Shown here: positions 37,189 through 45,779 of the stretch, piece by piece
How the letters are laid out: each line of letters starts with the position of its first letter
Position numbering within the stretch: position 1 is the first letter of the stretch
DNA from: JASLEW01 sp963732005
GTDB lineage: Bacteria; Acidobacteriota; Thermoanaerobaculia; Multivoradales; UBA5704
Assembly: GCA_963732005.1 (NCBI GenBank)
Contig: CAVSXT010000003.1
Span: forward strand, 1,364,001 to 1,428,000
DNA length: 64,000 nucleotides
Reading direction: 5' to 3'
Made by a program: the position numbers and the translations under genes
Notes under the pieces: model-generated
Databases searched by the model: none
What the model saw: the letters and a program-made list of their open reading frames with translations, nothing else
Told to the model about the DNA's origin: nothing

Positions 37189-40100
37189 TCATGCCGGCCC
37201 GGTTTCGGCTCTGGGTTCGGGTCCGGGTCGGGTTTCGTGGCGGGCGCGACCGCGCAGCGCGACATAGAGGGAGGGGACGGCGAGCAGGGTCACCATCGTC
37301 GACAGGCCCAGGCCGCCAATCACCGCCAGGGCCAGCGGCTTCTGCAACTCGGCGCCGGCGCCCAGGCCCAGGGCGAGCGGCAGCAGTCCGAACAGGGTGC
37401 AGAGGGTGGTCATCAGGATCGGCCGCAGCCGCACCCGCGCTGCCGCCGCCACCGCCTCGGCCAGCGGCGCGCCGCGGTCGCGCAGGCGGTGAGCGTAATC
37501 TAGCATCACGATCCCGTTCTTGACCACCAGCCCGATCAGCAGGATCAGGCCCATCGCCGACGAGACGTTCAGCTCGGTGCCGGTCGCCCAGAGCAGCGCG
37601 AAGGCGCCGCCCAGCGACAGCGGCGCGGCGGCCAGCAGCAGGGCTGCCGGCAGCCAGGCGCGGAACTGGAACAGCAGGATGACCAGCACCAGCGAGGCGG
37701 CGACGGCGAACACCGCCAGCAGCTCGCGGAAGGCCTGACGCTGCGACTCGAACTGGCCGCCGACCTCGACCGAGTAGCCGATCGGCAGCCGCAGCGTACG
37801 CAGGCGGGATTGGATCTCGGCGACGGCGCCGCCGAGGTCCCGGCCTTCGAGCCTGGCGGTCAGCAGCGCCAGCTGGCGCAGGTCCTCGCGGGTGAGCACG
37901 TTCTGGCCGCCGGCCGCCACCGGGTGGCCGAGGCTGGCGAGCGGCGCCAGCGCGCCGCCGGCGCCCCGGATCGGGGTGGCGGCGAGCCGCGCCGGGTCGA
38001 AGCGGTCGCCGTCCGGCAGTCGCACCCGCACCGGGATGGTGCGGTCCGGCAGGCGCAGCTCGGTCGCCGCGTCTCCCAGCCAGGCGGCGGCCAGCTGGCC
38101 GGCCACCTGCTCGACGGTGAGCCCCAGGCGGCCGGCGGCCACCGGATCGATCACCCAGGTCACCTCGGGATTGCCGCGCTCGAGGCCGACCACGTCGACG
38201 ACCCCGCGCACCTGCGCCAGCAGCGGCTCGACCTGCTCGGCGATGCCGCCGAGCACCTCGGGGTCGTCGCCGAAGATCTTGATCTCGATCGGCGCCGCCG
38301 CCCCCTCCAGGTCGCCGAGCATGTCCTGCAGGATCTGGGTGTACTCGACGTCCACCCCGGGCAGCGCTTCGTGGACCTTGGGGCGCAGGCCGTCGATCAC
38401 CTCGTCGGCCGAGCGCCGGCGCTCGGCGCGCGGTTTCAGGCGCACCAGCACGTCCCCCTTGTTCTGCTGCGTCGCGTAGAGGCCCAGCTCGGCGCCGGTG
38501 CGGCGCGAGAAAGCAGCCACCTCGGGCGTTGCCGCCACCAGGCGCTCGATCGCCCGCACCATGCGGTCGGTCGCCGCCAGCGCCGTGCCGGGCGGGGTCA
38601 CGTAGTCGATCACGAAGCCGCCCTCGTCCATCTGCGGCAGGAAGCCGCTCGGCATGCGCCAGCCCAGGGCGCCGGCCAGCAGCGCCAGCAGGAGCACCGC
38701 CACTGCCGCCCAGCGCGGGCGGCGCAGTGCCGCCGCCAGCGCCCGCTCGTAGCCAGCCTCGAGCCGCGATCCCCAGCGCGGGCCGGCATGGGCGCCCTGC
38801 CGGCGCCGCCCCCCGCCCCCGCCGACGCCCCGGGCAAAGATCCGGCGCGACAGCAGCGGGATGAGGGTGAGCGACAGGCCGAGCGAGACCAGCACCGACA
38901 CCGACAGGGTGAGCGACAGGGCGCGGAAGAACTGCCCCACCACCCCGGAGAGCAGGCCGAGCGGCGCCAGCACCACCACCGTGGTCAGGGTGGAGCCGAC
39001 CACCGGCGCCACCAGCTCCTCGGTCGCCTCCTCCACCGCCCCGGCGGCGTCGCCGCCCGCTCCCAGGCGCCGGTGCACGTTCTCGACCACCACCACCGCG
39101 TCGTCGATCACCAGGCCGATGGCGACCGCCAGCCCGCCCATCGACATCAGGTTGATCGATTCGCCGAAGAGCCGCATGAACAGGAAGGTCGCCGCCACCG
39201 TCAACGGCAGGGTGAGGGCGGCGATCGCTGTCATCCGCCAGTCGCCGAGGAAGACGATCAGCACCACCACCGCCAGCAGGCCGCCGATCAGGATGGCGTC
39301 GCGCACGTTGGCGATGGCGCCGGCGACGAACTCGGCGAGGTCGTAGACCTTGGAGATGTGCAGGCCGGACGGCAGCGCCGGCGCGATGGTGTCGCGCAGC
39401 GCCCGCTCGATGCCGGCCTTGACGGTCAGGACGTCGGTGCCGACCTGCTGCGAGAGGGTGATCAGGGCGGCGTCCTTGCCGTTGCCGGTGGCGAGGCTGG
39501 TGCGGTCCGGCGATCCCGGGAAGACCTGGGCCACGTCGGCGACCCGCAGCGTGGCGCCCTTGCGCACCGCGATCGGCGTCGCCGCGACGTCGCCGGCGCC
39601 GTGCCAGGCTCCCGACGCCAGCACCAGGTACTGCCGTCCGCCGGCGTCGTAGCGGCCGACCGGCGCCAGCTGGTTGGCCGCCGCCAGGGCGGCGCCGACG
39701 TCCTGCAGCGTCAGGTCGGCGGCCAGCAGCCTGGCCGGGTCCGCCACCACCTCGATCTCGCGGCTGTCGCTGGCCTGCACCTCGACCCGCCCGACGCCGG
39801 CGACGCGGGAGAAAGCCGGACGCATGACGTAGAAGGCATAGTCGCGCAGATCGGCGATCGGCAGCCCGCCGGTCAGGATCACGCTGTACATCGGGAAGGT
39901 GGCCGGCGACAGGCGCTCCACCTGCAGGTCGAGATCGGCCGGCATGCCGCTGCGCGCCTCGGCGATCCGCGCCTGCAGCTGCTGCAGGGCGAGGTCCATG
40001 TCGGTGGCGGGCTCGAAGAGGGCCGACAGCTCGGCGGCGCCGCGGAAGGTGCGCGAGCGGACGCGGCGGATGCCGGGCACCTCGCGAATCGCCTGCTCGA

Positions 40101-40299
40101 GCGGGCGGGTGACCGTCAGCATCATCGCGCGCGCCGGCAGGATGCCGCTGTGGGCGACCACCACGATGCGCGGGAACTGCAGCGGCGGATAGATGCTGCT
40201 GCCGAGCGACGGCAGCGACAGCAGGCCGGCGAGCGCCAGCAGCGCCACGAGCAGCAGCAGCGCGCCCTCGTGGCGGGCGGCGCGCGCCACCAGGCTCAT
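37189..40299 (-). CDS. RND efflux transporter permease
   Basis: The 1,036-aa AcrB/CzcA-superfamily inner-membrane pump has 12 expected transmembrane helices and two large periplasmic loops. TM4 carries LAVAIGLVIDDAVVVVEN, with the double Asp of the proton relay seen in hydrophobe/amphiphile pumps and without the DFG motif of heavy-metal pumps. The second half contains PSGFLPQMDEGGFVIDYVTPPGTAL. It should form a tripartite pump with the adaptor and outer-membrane factor encoded just upstream. Start ATG 40299 overlaps the adaptor stop (ATGA). Substrate unknown. Confidence 0.93.
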   Translation of the reverse strand: MSLVARAARHEGALLLLVALLALAGLLSLPSLGSSIYPPLQFPRIVVVAHSGILPARAMMLTVTRPLEQAIREVPGIRRVRSRTFRGAAELSALFEPATDMDLALQQLQARIAEARSGMPADLDLQVERLSPATFPMYSVILTGGLPIADLRDYAFYVMRPAFSRVAGVGRVEVQASDSREIEVVADPARLLAADLTLQDVGAALAAANQLAPVGRYDAGGRQYLVLASGAWHGAGDVAATPIAVRKGATLRVADVAQVFPGSPDRTSLATGNGKDAALITLSQQVGTDVLTVKAGIERALRDTIAPALPSGLHISKVYDLAEFVAGAIANVRDAILIGGLLAVVVLIVFLGDWRMTAIAALTLPLTVAATFLFMRLFGESINLMSMGGLAVAIGLVIDDAVVVVENVHRRLGAGGDAAGAVEEATEELVAPVVGSTLTTVVVLAPLGLLSGVVGQFFRALSLTLSVSVLVSLGLSLTLIPLLSRRIFARGVGGGGGRRRQGAHAGPRWGSRLEAGYERALAAALRRPRWAAVAVLLLALLAGALGWRMPSGFLPQMDEGGFVIDYVTPPGTALAATDRMVRAIERLVAATPEVAAFSRRTGAELGLYATQQNKGDVLVRLKPRAERRRSADEVIDGLRPKVHEALPGVDVEYTQILQDMLGDLEGAAAPIEIKIFGDDPEVLGGIAEQVEPLLAQVRGVVDVVGLERGNPEVTWVIDPVAAGRLGLTVEQVAGQLAAAWLGDAATELRLPDRTIPVRVRLPDGDRFDPARLAATPIRGAGGALAPLASLGHPVAAGGQNVLTREDLRQLALLTARLEGRDLGGAVAEIQSRLRTLRLPIGYSVEVGGQFESQRQAFRELLAVFAVAASLVLVILLFQFRAWLPAALLLAAAPLSLGGAFALLWATGTELNVSSAMGLILLIGLVVKNGIVMLDYAHRLRDRGAPLAEAVAAAARVRLRPILMTTLCTLFGLLPLALGLGAGAELQKPLALAVIGGLGLSTMVTLLAVPSLYVALRGRARHETRPGPEPRAETGPA

Positions 40300-41474
40300 G
40301 GGGCCGCGCTCTCGGCCGGCGGCGCGGGCATCGTCGCGGCGCCGTCGGGGAGGGCGCTCTGGCCGCTCACCACCACCGCTTCGCCGGCGGCCACGCCGGC
40401 GAGGATCTCCGCCTCGCCGCGGGCGACGATCCCGACCCGCACCGGCCGGCGGTGCGCCTTGCCCTGGGCGTCGACGGTGAAGAGGTAGCTCTGGGCGCCC
40501 TCCTGCACCAGCGCGGCGGCCGGCACCAGCACCGCGCCGGCGCGCGGTGGGCCCTGGATCTCGATCCGCACCGGCGTGCCGGCGGGCAGCCGGCTGGGCG
40601 CCGCGAAGGCGAGGCGCACGCTGGCGGCCGCCGTCGCCGGATCGACCGCCGCCGGGCGGGTCAGCACCGTCGCGGCCTCCGGCGGGTAGCCGCCCGGACC
40701 GGCCACCATGGCCGGGCTGCCGACCGCCACCTGGGAAAGATCGGCGAGCGCCACCGCCGCCTCGACCTGCAGCCGGCTGGGATCCACCAGCCGCAGGATC
40801 GGGTCCGCCGCCGAGGGGTCCACCAGGTCCCCCGGGTTGTGGCCGCGCGCCGCCACCACGCCGGCAAAGGGGGCACGCACCACCTGGCGCCCGGCCAGCT
40901 CGGCGGCCGCGGTGCGGGCGTCGCGCGCGGCGCTCACCGCCGCCTTGGCGTCGGCCAGCTCGCGGTCCGCGTCCTCCAGCTCCTTGCGCGCCGCGATGCC
41001 GCGCTGGAAGAGCCCGCTGACCCGTTGCTCGGCACTGGCGGCGTTGGTCAGCCGGGCCTCGGCGCTGGCCACCGCCGACCGCCGCTCGCTGGCATCGGCG
41101 TCGAGCGAGGGAATGTCGAAGCGCACCAGCAGGTCGCCCCGCCGCACCGGATCGCCGACCCCCTTCGGCATCTCGGCGATGCGCGCGCTTTGCGGCGCGC
41201 TGACCAGCAGCTCGGCGCCGGTGGCCGGCTTGACCATGCCGGTGGCCGTGACCAGCGGGCGGATGGTGCCGCGGAGGGCCGGCCGGGTGACCACCGGCAC
41301 GCGGTCCGCGGTCTCGACCTCCTGCGTCGACGGCCGCGAGCAGCCGCCGGCGGCTGCCACGGCGGCCGCCGCCCATCCCGCCAACGTCGCCAACATCGCC
41401 CGCCTCGCCAACCTCGCGAGCCGCGCCGCCGCCGGCGATCGCGGTTCCTGCGTCAAGGACCTCATGAGCTTCAT
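40296..41474 (-). CDS. RND efflux periplasmic adaptor (MFP) subunit
   Basis: This 392-aa membrane-fusion protein has an N-terminal hydrophobic segment ending AAAGGCSRP (possible lipobox) and a barrel-sandwich half-motif (ATGMVKPATGAELLVSAPQSA). A helical hairpin (about residues 120-180), the second lipoyl-like half VRAPFAGVVAARGHNPGDLV and a beta-barrel/MP domain follow. It links the RND pump to the outer-membrane channel. ATG 41474 overlaps the stop of the outer-membrane factor gene (ATGA). The N-terminal ARLARLARRAMLATLA is encoded by a 9-bp periodic tract. Confidence 0.92.
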   Translation of the reverse strand: MKLMRSLTQEPRSPAAARLARLARRAMLATLAGWAAAAVAAAGGCSRPSTQEVETADRVPVVTRPALRGTIRPLVTATGMVKPATGAELLVSAPQSARIAEMPKGVGDPVRRGDLLVRFDIPSLDADASERRSAVASAEARLTNAASAEQRVSGLFQRGIAARKELEDADRELADAKAAVSAARDARTAAAELAGRQVVRAPFAGVVAARGHNPGDLVDPSAADPILRLVDPSRLQVEAAVALADLSQVAVGSPAMVAGPGGYPPEAATVLTRPAAVDPATAAASVRLAFAAPSRLPAGTPVRIEIQGPPRAGAVLVPAAALVQEGAQSYLFTVDAQGKAHRRPVRVGIVARGEAEILAGVAAGEAVVVSGQSALPDGAATMPAPPAESAAP

Positions 41475-42766
41475 GGCAGGGGGGCTCCCAGGGCCTGCTC
41501 CAGATCGGCCAGGGCCACCTGGAAGTCGAGGCCGGCCTGGACCGCGCGCAGGCGCAGGTCGCGGGTCGACTGCAGCACCTGCAGCAGCGCCACCAGGCCG
41601 GTCTCGCCGGCGCGGTAGGACTCCTCGGCCAGGCTCTCGACCTCGAGGGCGTGCGGCAGGATCTCGTCGCGGAAGCGCAATGCCTGCCGCTGTGCCACCG
41701 CCGCCTGCGCCACGGCGGCGGCCACCGCGCCGGCGATCTGCACGGCGTTCGCCTCGCGCTCGGCAACCAGCTGGACCAGGGTGGCCTGCTCGACCTCCAC
41801 CTCGGCGCGGTGACTGGTGAAGATCGGCAGCGTCACGGTGAGGCCGGCGCGCCAGCCCCACTCGAACTCCGGCTCCGCGCCATGGGTGATGGCGCCCTGC
41901 ACCACCGGGTTCGGCACCTGCTGGGCGCGCGCCAGCGCCACCTTCGCCCGCTGGCCGGCGATCCGGCGGTCGAGCAGCGCCAGCTCGGCGTTGCCGGCGA
42001 GCGCGCCGCCGACGGCGGTCTCGGCGGCCGGCACCGCGCCGGTTGCCAGCTCGCCTTCGGCGGCGATCGCGGCCTGGGGCGGGCGGTCGAGGAGGCTGTC
42101 GAGCTGGCTGCGGGCGGCCACCAGCAGGCCGCGCGCGCTTTCGGCGTCGTTGCTCGCCTGGGCCGCCGCCAGCTCGGTCTGCAGCGCGTCGAGGCGGGGC
42201 ACGGCGCCGGCCTCGAAGCGCGCGCGGGCGGCGCCGGCGGCGCGCTCGGCGAGCTCGAGGCTGGCCTGTTCCTCGGCGGCGCGCCGCTGCGCCGCGAGCA
42301 GGGCGAAGAAGGCGCGCCGGACCTGGTTGCGGGTGGCGACGGTGGCGCGCGCGATCTCCGCCTCGCCGCTGGCGGCATCCGCCTGGGCGGCGGCGATGCG
42401 GCGCTGGCGCTTGCCCGCGGTCTCGATCGGCAGCGACAGGGTGGCGGCCTCGTGCGGCGTCTCGCGCAGCTTTTCGAGCAGCAGGTCGGGATTGGGGCGC
42501 TCGCCGGCCACCGCCAGGTTGGCGCCGGCGATCGGCCGGGCCAGCCGGGCCGCCGCCAGCGTCCGGTTCGCCGCCAGGGCCAGCTCGACGGCCTGCGGCA
42601 GCGACAGGCTCAGGGCGGCAGGTGGCGCGTCGGCGGCGGGAACGGGCGGCGGCGCCGCGGCGAGGGCGGCAGCGACCGCCCCTCCGGCCAGGACACCGAG
42701 CAGTGGGGAGCCGCTCAGGAGTCGGTGCGCGCGCACGATCGACGACGATAGCATGCGCACCGGCAT
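41471..42766 (-). CDS. TolC family outer-membrane efflux protein
   Basis: The 431-aa protein has a signal peptide (residues about 15-45) and two outer-membrane-efflux repeats. The first starts LSLPQAVELALAANRTLAAA; the second contains GWRAGLTVTLPIF and a long coiled helix. It ends VALLQVLQSTRDLRLRAVQA...LADLEQALG. It forms the trimeric exit duct for the adaptor and RND pump genes that follow with ATGA overlap. An in-frame ATG at 42754 is an alternative start. Confidence 0.92.
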   Translation of the reverse strand: MPVRMLSSSIVRAHRLLSGSPLLGVLAGGAVAAALAAAPPPVPAADAPPAALSLSLPQAVELALAANRTLAAARLARPIAGANLAVAGERPNPDLLLEKLRETPHEAATLSLPIETAGKRQRRIAAAQADAASGEAEIARATVATRNQVRRAFFALLAAQRRAAEEQASLELAERAAGAARARFEAGAVPRLDALQTELAAAQASNDAESARGLLVAARSQLDSLLDRPPQAAIAAEGELATGAVPAAETAVGGALAGNAELALLDRRIAGQRAKVALARAQQVPNPVVQGAITHGAEPEFEWGWRAGLTVTLPIFTSHRAEVEVEQATLVQLVAEREANAVQIAGAVAAAVAQAAVAQRQALRFRDEILPHALEVESLAEESYRAGETGLVALLQVLQSTRDLRLRAVQAGLDFQVALADLEQALGAPLP

Positions 42767-42791
42767 ACGCCCCGGGCGCCGCCTGCCGGCC

Positions 42792-43586
42792 TCAGGGCGT
42801 TGCCGGCCGGCGCAGCGCCGCCGCCAGCACCGAGATGGCGACGTCGAGGTTCTCGGCCGGGGGCAGGGTGGGACCCAGCAGCTGCGCCTGACCGGCAGGG
42901 GTCGCGAGGCGCTCGTCGTAGGCGGCCTGCTGGCAGCGCCGGCGCAGCTCGGCGACCACCCGGGCGAAGTTGGCCTGGCGCGACGGCAGCAGCTCCCCGG
43001 CCAGCGAGCGGTAGTCCAGCGCGGTCTCGCGCCAGACCACCGGCGGCAGGCCCCTGGCGTAGAGGTGCAGGAAACCCTCGCGCTCCGCGGCTGCCTGCCG
43101 GCCCGGTACCGCCACCACCTTGGTGACCAGCAGGCCGCCGGTGAGCGCGGCGCGCGTCAGGCTCAGCTTGCGGGCCGTTCGCGGCGCCGCCGGCCGGCGC
43201 GCCACGATCCTGACGCCGCGCAGCAGCAGCTCGACGTCCCGATAGCGGGCCTCGTGCCGCACGCCGCCCGCTTCGACGCGCATCGCTTCGGCGCCCAGCT
43301 CGAAGGCGCGCACCACGCAGCGGCCGGCATCGGTCTCGATCTCGCCCGCATCCAGCAGCAGGGTGTCGAAGCCGCGCGCGTGCAGCACCGCGGCGGTCTC
43401 CCGCGCCGCACCGGCCTCGGCGAAGCTGGCGATCACCGACGGGCCGCCGCCCGGCGCGCGCAGGCGCGAGCTGGCCTCGTAGACCGTCCGCTTGAGCACG
43501 GCCGCCAGCTCGCGCGCCAGCAGCGCCTCGTTACCCCTGAGGTTGTAGATCGCCAGGACCAGCAAGGCCCGGCCCGCCTTCGGCAA
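42792..43586 (-). CDS. Conserved protein of unknown function coupled to a receiver protein
   Basis: This 264-aa protein is soluble by appearance and has no recognised family. It contains LVLAIYNLRGNEALLARELA, ASFAEAGAARETAAVLHARG and LDAGEIETD near the N-terminus. A basic middle (RIVARRPAAPRTARKLSLTR) may be membrane- or nucleic-acid-proximal. The start (TTG 43586 or 43565) overlaps the end of the response-regulator gene by 35-56 nt, so translation is probably coupled. It ends 25 nt before the efflux operon. A regulatory partner of the receiver protein is a guess only. Confidence 0.55.
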   Translation of the reverse strand: MPKAGRALLVLAIYNLRGNEALLARELAAVLKRTVYEASSRLRAPGGGPSVIASFAEAGAARETAAVLHARGFDTLLLDAGEIETDAGRCVVRAFELGAEAMRVEAGGVRHEARYRDVELLLRGVRIVARRPAAPRTARKLSLTRAALTGGLLVTKVVAVPGRQAAAEREGFLHLYARGLPPVVWRETALDYRSLAGELLPSRQANFARVVAELRRRCQQAAYDERLATPAGQAQLLGPTLPPAENLDVAISVLAAALRRPATP

Positions 43587-43953
43587 AACCCGCGAGCAGT
43601 CGCTTGAGGAGATCCGGGCCCACCGGCTTGACGAGGTGGAGGTCGAAACCGGCCGCCGCGGCCCGCAGCCGGTCCGACTCCTGACCGTAGCCGGTGAGCG
43701 CGACCAGGCGGATCGGCGCGGTCAGCGGATCGGCGCGCAGCTCGCGCGCCACCGCGTACCCGTCCATCTCCGGCAGGCCGATGTCGCAGAGGACCACGTC
43801 GGGGGGCCGCCGGCGCGCCACCTCGACGCCGTCGGCGCCGGTGTGAGCGACCTCCGCCTGGTGCCCGAACAGCGCCAGCAGGTCACGCAGCGTCTCGGCG
43901 GCGTCGGCGTTGTCTTCGATGACCAGCACGCGCAGGCCATTGCGTTCGTCCAT
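43531..43953 (-). CDS. Single-domain response regulator (receiver)
   Basis: This 140-aa CheY-like receiver has no output domain. Acidic pocket residues lie in VLVIEDNADAAE; the phospho-acceptor Asp is in DVVLCDIGLPEMDG; the conserved Thr is in LVALTGYG; the conserved Lys is in LVKPVG. It presumably relays a phosphoryl group or binds another protein; no histidine kinase is in the window. I chose ATG 43953 (MDERNGLRVL) over a GTG at 43983 because a TACAAT hexamer lies just upstream (43965-43970). Confidence 0.85.
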   Translation of the reverse strand: MDERNGLRVLVIEDNADAAETLRDLLALFGHQAEVAHTGADGVEVARRRPPDVVLCDIGLPEMDGYAVARELRADPLTAPIRLVALTGYGQESDRLRAAAAGFDLHLVKPVGPDLLKRLLAGFAEGGPGLAGPGDLQPQG

Positions 43954-43964
43954 AGCCGGGCGCG

Positions 43965-43970
43965 ATTGTA
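43965..43970 (-). promoter_or_regulatory. Putative -10 hexamer of the receiver gene
   Basis: TACAAT on the minus strand lies 11 nt before the ATG at 43953, implying a leader of only a few nucleotides. It falls between the CsoR-like and receiver genes and could drive the receiver-efflux unit independently. Confidence 0.35.
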
Positions 43971-43979
43971 GCAGCCGAT

Positions 43980-44333
43980 TCACCTGCCATGGCGGAAGAC
44001 CATCTCGACCATCTCGTCGCAGAGCGCTTCGGCAGGGGCCTCGCCCTGGCGGAGCGCGGTGCGGGTGGACTGCTTGAGGTGGTCGCGCAACAGCTCGCGG
44101 CCGGTGGCCCGCAGCGCCTCCTGCACCGAGGAGACCTGCGTCAGGATGTCGCCGCAGGGCCGGTCTTCCTCGACCATTCGTTGCAGGCCGCGGACCTGGC
44201 CTTCGATCCGGCGCAGCCGGTTGAGGCTCCGGATCTTGTCGGCGATCGGCGCCAGGGTCGATAAGTTTGCGGTCCGGGATTCGGCCGCGCTTTCGAATGG
44301 AACGTCAACGGTCAACGAACCTTGCTCGCTCAT
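43980..44333 (-). CDS. CsoR/FrmR/RcnR-family (DUF156) metal- or formaldehyde-sensing repressor
   Basis: This 117-aa all-helical repressor contains NRLRRIEGQVRGLQRMVEED, then RPCGDILTQVSSVQEAL with the conserved sensor Cys, and LLRDHLKQS with the sensor His. The second Cys of copper-sensing CsoR, four residues after that His, is replaced by Ser. The pattern is therefore closer to FrmR/RcnR-like members than to a Cu(I) CsoR. Such proteins release operator DNA on binding metal or formaldehyde. It ends 26 nt before the receiver gene and may control the downstream efflux operon; this is inferred from position. AAAGGGGG lies about 10 nt before the ATG. Confidence 0.85.
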   Translation of the reverse strand: MSEQGSLTVDVPFESAAESRTANLSTLAPIADKIRSLNRLRRIEGQVRGLQRMVEEDRPCGDILTQVSSVQEALRATGRELLRDHLKQSTRTALRQGEAPAEALCDEMVEMVFRHGR

Positions 44334-44472
44334 GGCATCAGCCCCCTTTAGGAAAGGTGAGGCTGAGGCCCCGGAGAGCGACAGCGCAACAGCGCACGAT
44401 ACGAAAACAGATCTTTCGTTATTATAACCGTCCTGCGTAAGGCGCTCCGCGCGCCGGAGAGGATGCGTCAGA

Positions 44473-45117
44473 ATGCGGATGGTGGTGCTGGCGGCCGGCC
44501 ACGGCCGGCGTCTCCGCGACGAGACCGACGGCGGCCCCAAGCAGCTGGTGGAGGTCGGCGGCCGGACGCTGCTCGACCGCCTGCTGGAGCTGGGACGCCG
44601 ACTCGCCCTCGAGCCGCTGCTGGTGACGCGCCGGGCCCAGGCTACCGCCTTCCGGCCGGCCGGGGGCGAGGTGCTGGAGGTGGAGGAGACGCCCGACATG
44701 CTCGCCACCCTGCGCCTGGTCGGTCGCCGGGTGACTGGCGACTTCCTCTGGGTGGGAGGGGATACGCTGCTCGCCGATCCCGAGCCGGTCCATCAGCTGC
44801 TGGCGAGCCACCTCGCGGAGCGCCCCTACGCCTCCTACCTCTGCCGCCGCTCGGACCGGCACCTCGCCAAGCTGTTGCCGTCGGCGCCGGTGCCGCGCGT
44901 GACCCTGACCCGCGACGGCGTCTACCCCTTCAGCCTGCCCAACCTCGGCATCCAGTGCGCCGCTTCGCTCGCGGACCTCGACGTCGAGCCCCGCGGCGAG
45001 TACGTCCAGCGGGCGCTCGACCGCGGCGAGCGCGTCCTCTTCCGCGAGTACACCGCGCCGGTGTTCGAGATCGACACTCCCGAGGACCTGGCCGCGGCGC
45101 GCCGGTACTTCTCGTGA
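44473..45117 (+). CDS. NTP-transferase (MobA/GlmU-like nucleotidyltransferase)
   Basis: The 214-aa Rossmann-like nucleotidyltransferase has N-terminal MVVLAAGHGRRL...PKQLVEVGG, the G.G.R...PK nucleotide-binding signature, and WVGGDTLL with the metal-binding Asp. Such enzymes transfer a nucleotide to a sugar phosphate or a cofactor such as molybdopterin; no anticodon or hexapeptide extension is present to tell which. It overlaps the RibD-C gene by 4 nt (GTGA), which hints at a shared nucleotide or cofactor pathway. Confidence 0.8.
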   Translation: MRMVVLAAGHGRRLRDETDGGPKQLVEVGGRTLLDRLLELGRRLALEPLLVTRRAQATAFRPAGGEVLEVEETPDMLATLRLVGRRVTGDFLWVGGDTLLADPEPVHQLLASHLAERPYASYLCRRSDRHLAKLLPSAPVPRVTLTRDGVYPFSLPNLGIQCAASLADLDVEPRGEYVQRALDRGERVLFREYTAPVFEIDTPEDLAAARRYFS

Positions 45118-45779
45118 CCTTCGACCTGCTGACCGCCGGCGCCGTCAACGGCTCCCTGGCGGCGGCCCCCAGCGGCCGCAGCACCGCGCTGCCGGCGATG
45201 CTCGCGACGCCGCCCGCCGTGCTGGCGCGCATGTACGCCGTGCGGCGCCGCTACGACGCGGTGGCGGTCGGCACCGGCACGGTGCTGGCCGACGACCCGA
45301 CGCTGACCTCCCACCTCGCCGCCGGCGCGACGGCGGTGCGCATCACCCTCGACCGGACGGGCAGGATCCCGCCGGCGGCCCGCATCTTCGACGGCTCGGC
45401 GCGCACGCTGGTCGGGGTGGTCGAGTCGACGCCGCGAGCCTACCTCGACTTCCTGGCGGCGCGCGGCGTCGAGGTGGTGCTTTGCGGCGAGCAGCGCATC
45501 GACCTGGCCGCCTTTGGCGCCGCGCTGGCCGAGCGCGGCCTCCGGCGGGTGGTGGTGGAGGGCGGCGGGCGGCTCAACCGTTCACTGCTGCGCGCCGGCC
45601 TGGTGGATCGCATCCATCTGACCCTGCTGCCCGCCGTCCTCGACGCGCGCGCCGCCAACCTGTTCGCGGGCGCCGGCGCGCCGGCACGACTGCGGCTGGT
45701 CGAATGCGAGCGCCTGGGGGACTACCTGTTTTTGGTCTATCGCGTCGGCGCCGGCGGCACTGCCGGCGCCCAGACCTAG
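45114..45779 (+). CDS. RibD C-terminal-type pyrimidine reductase
   Basis: This 221-aa reductase domain has no deaminase half. It contains AVNGSLAAAPSG, YDAVAVGTGTVLADDP, ITLDRTGRIP and VVVEGGGRLNRSLL. In the riboflavin pathway this fold reduces the ribosyl group of a diaminopyrimidine phosphate with NADPH; stand-alone copies can also be DHFR-like. It starts at a GTG overlapping the nucleotidyltransferase stop. Its stop codon shares CTAG (45776-45779) with the convergent gene. Confidence 0.85.
   Translation: MTFDLLTAGAVNGSLAAAPSGRSTALPAMLATPPAVLARMYAVRRRYDAVAVGTGTVLADDPTLTSHLAAGATAVRITLDRTGRIPPAARIFDGSARTLVGVVESTPRAYLDFLAARGVEVVLCGEQRIDLAAFGAALAERGLRRVVVEGGGRLNRSLLRAGLVDRIHLTLLPAVLDARAANLFAGAGAPARLRLVECERLGDYLFLVYRVGAGGTAGAQT

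Noticed and set aside
40300..41766. N-terminal extension of the RND permease by about 490 codons
   Set aside because: The extension is out of frame with, and fully overlapped by, the adaptor and outer-membrane factor genes. The ATGA overlap at 40296-40299 fixes the real start.
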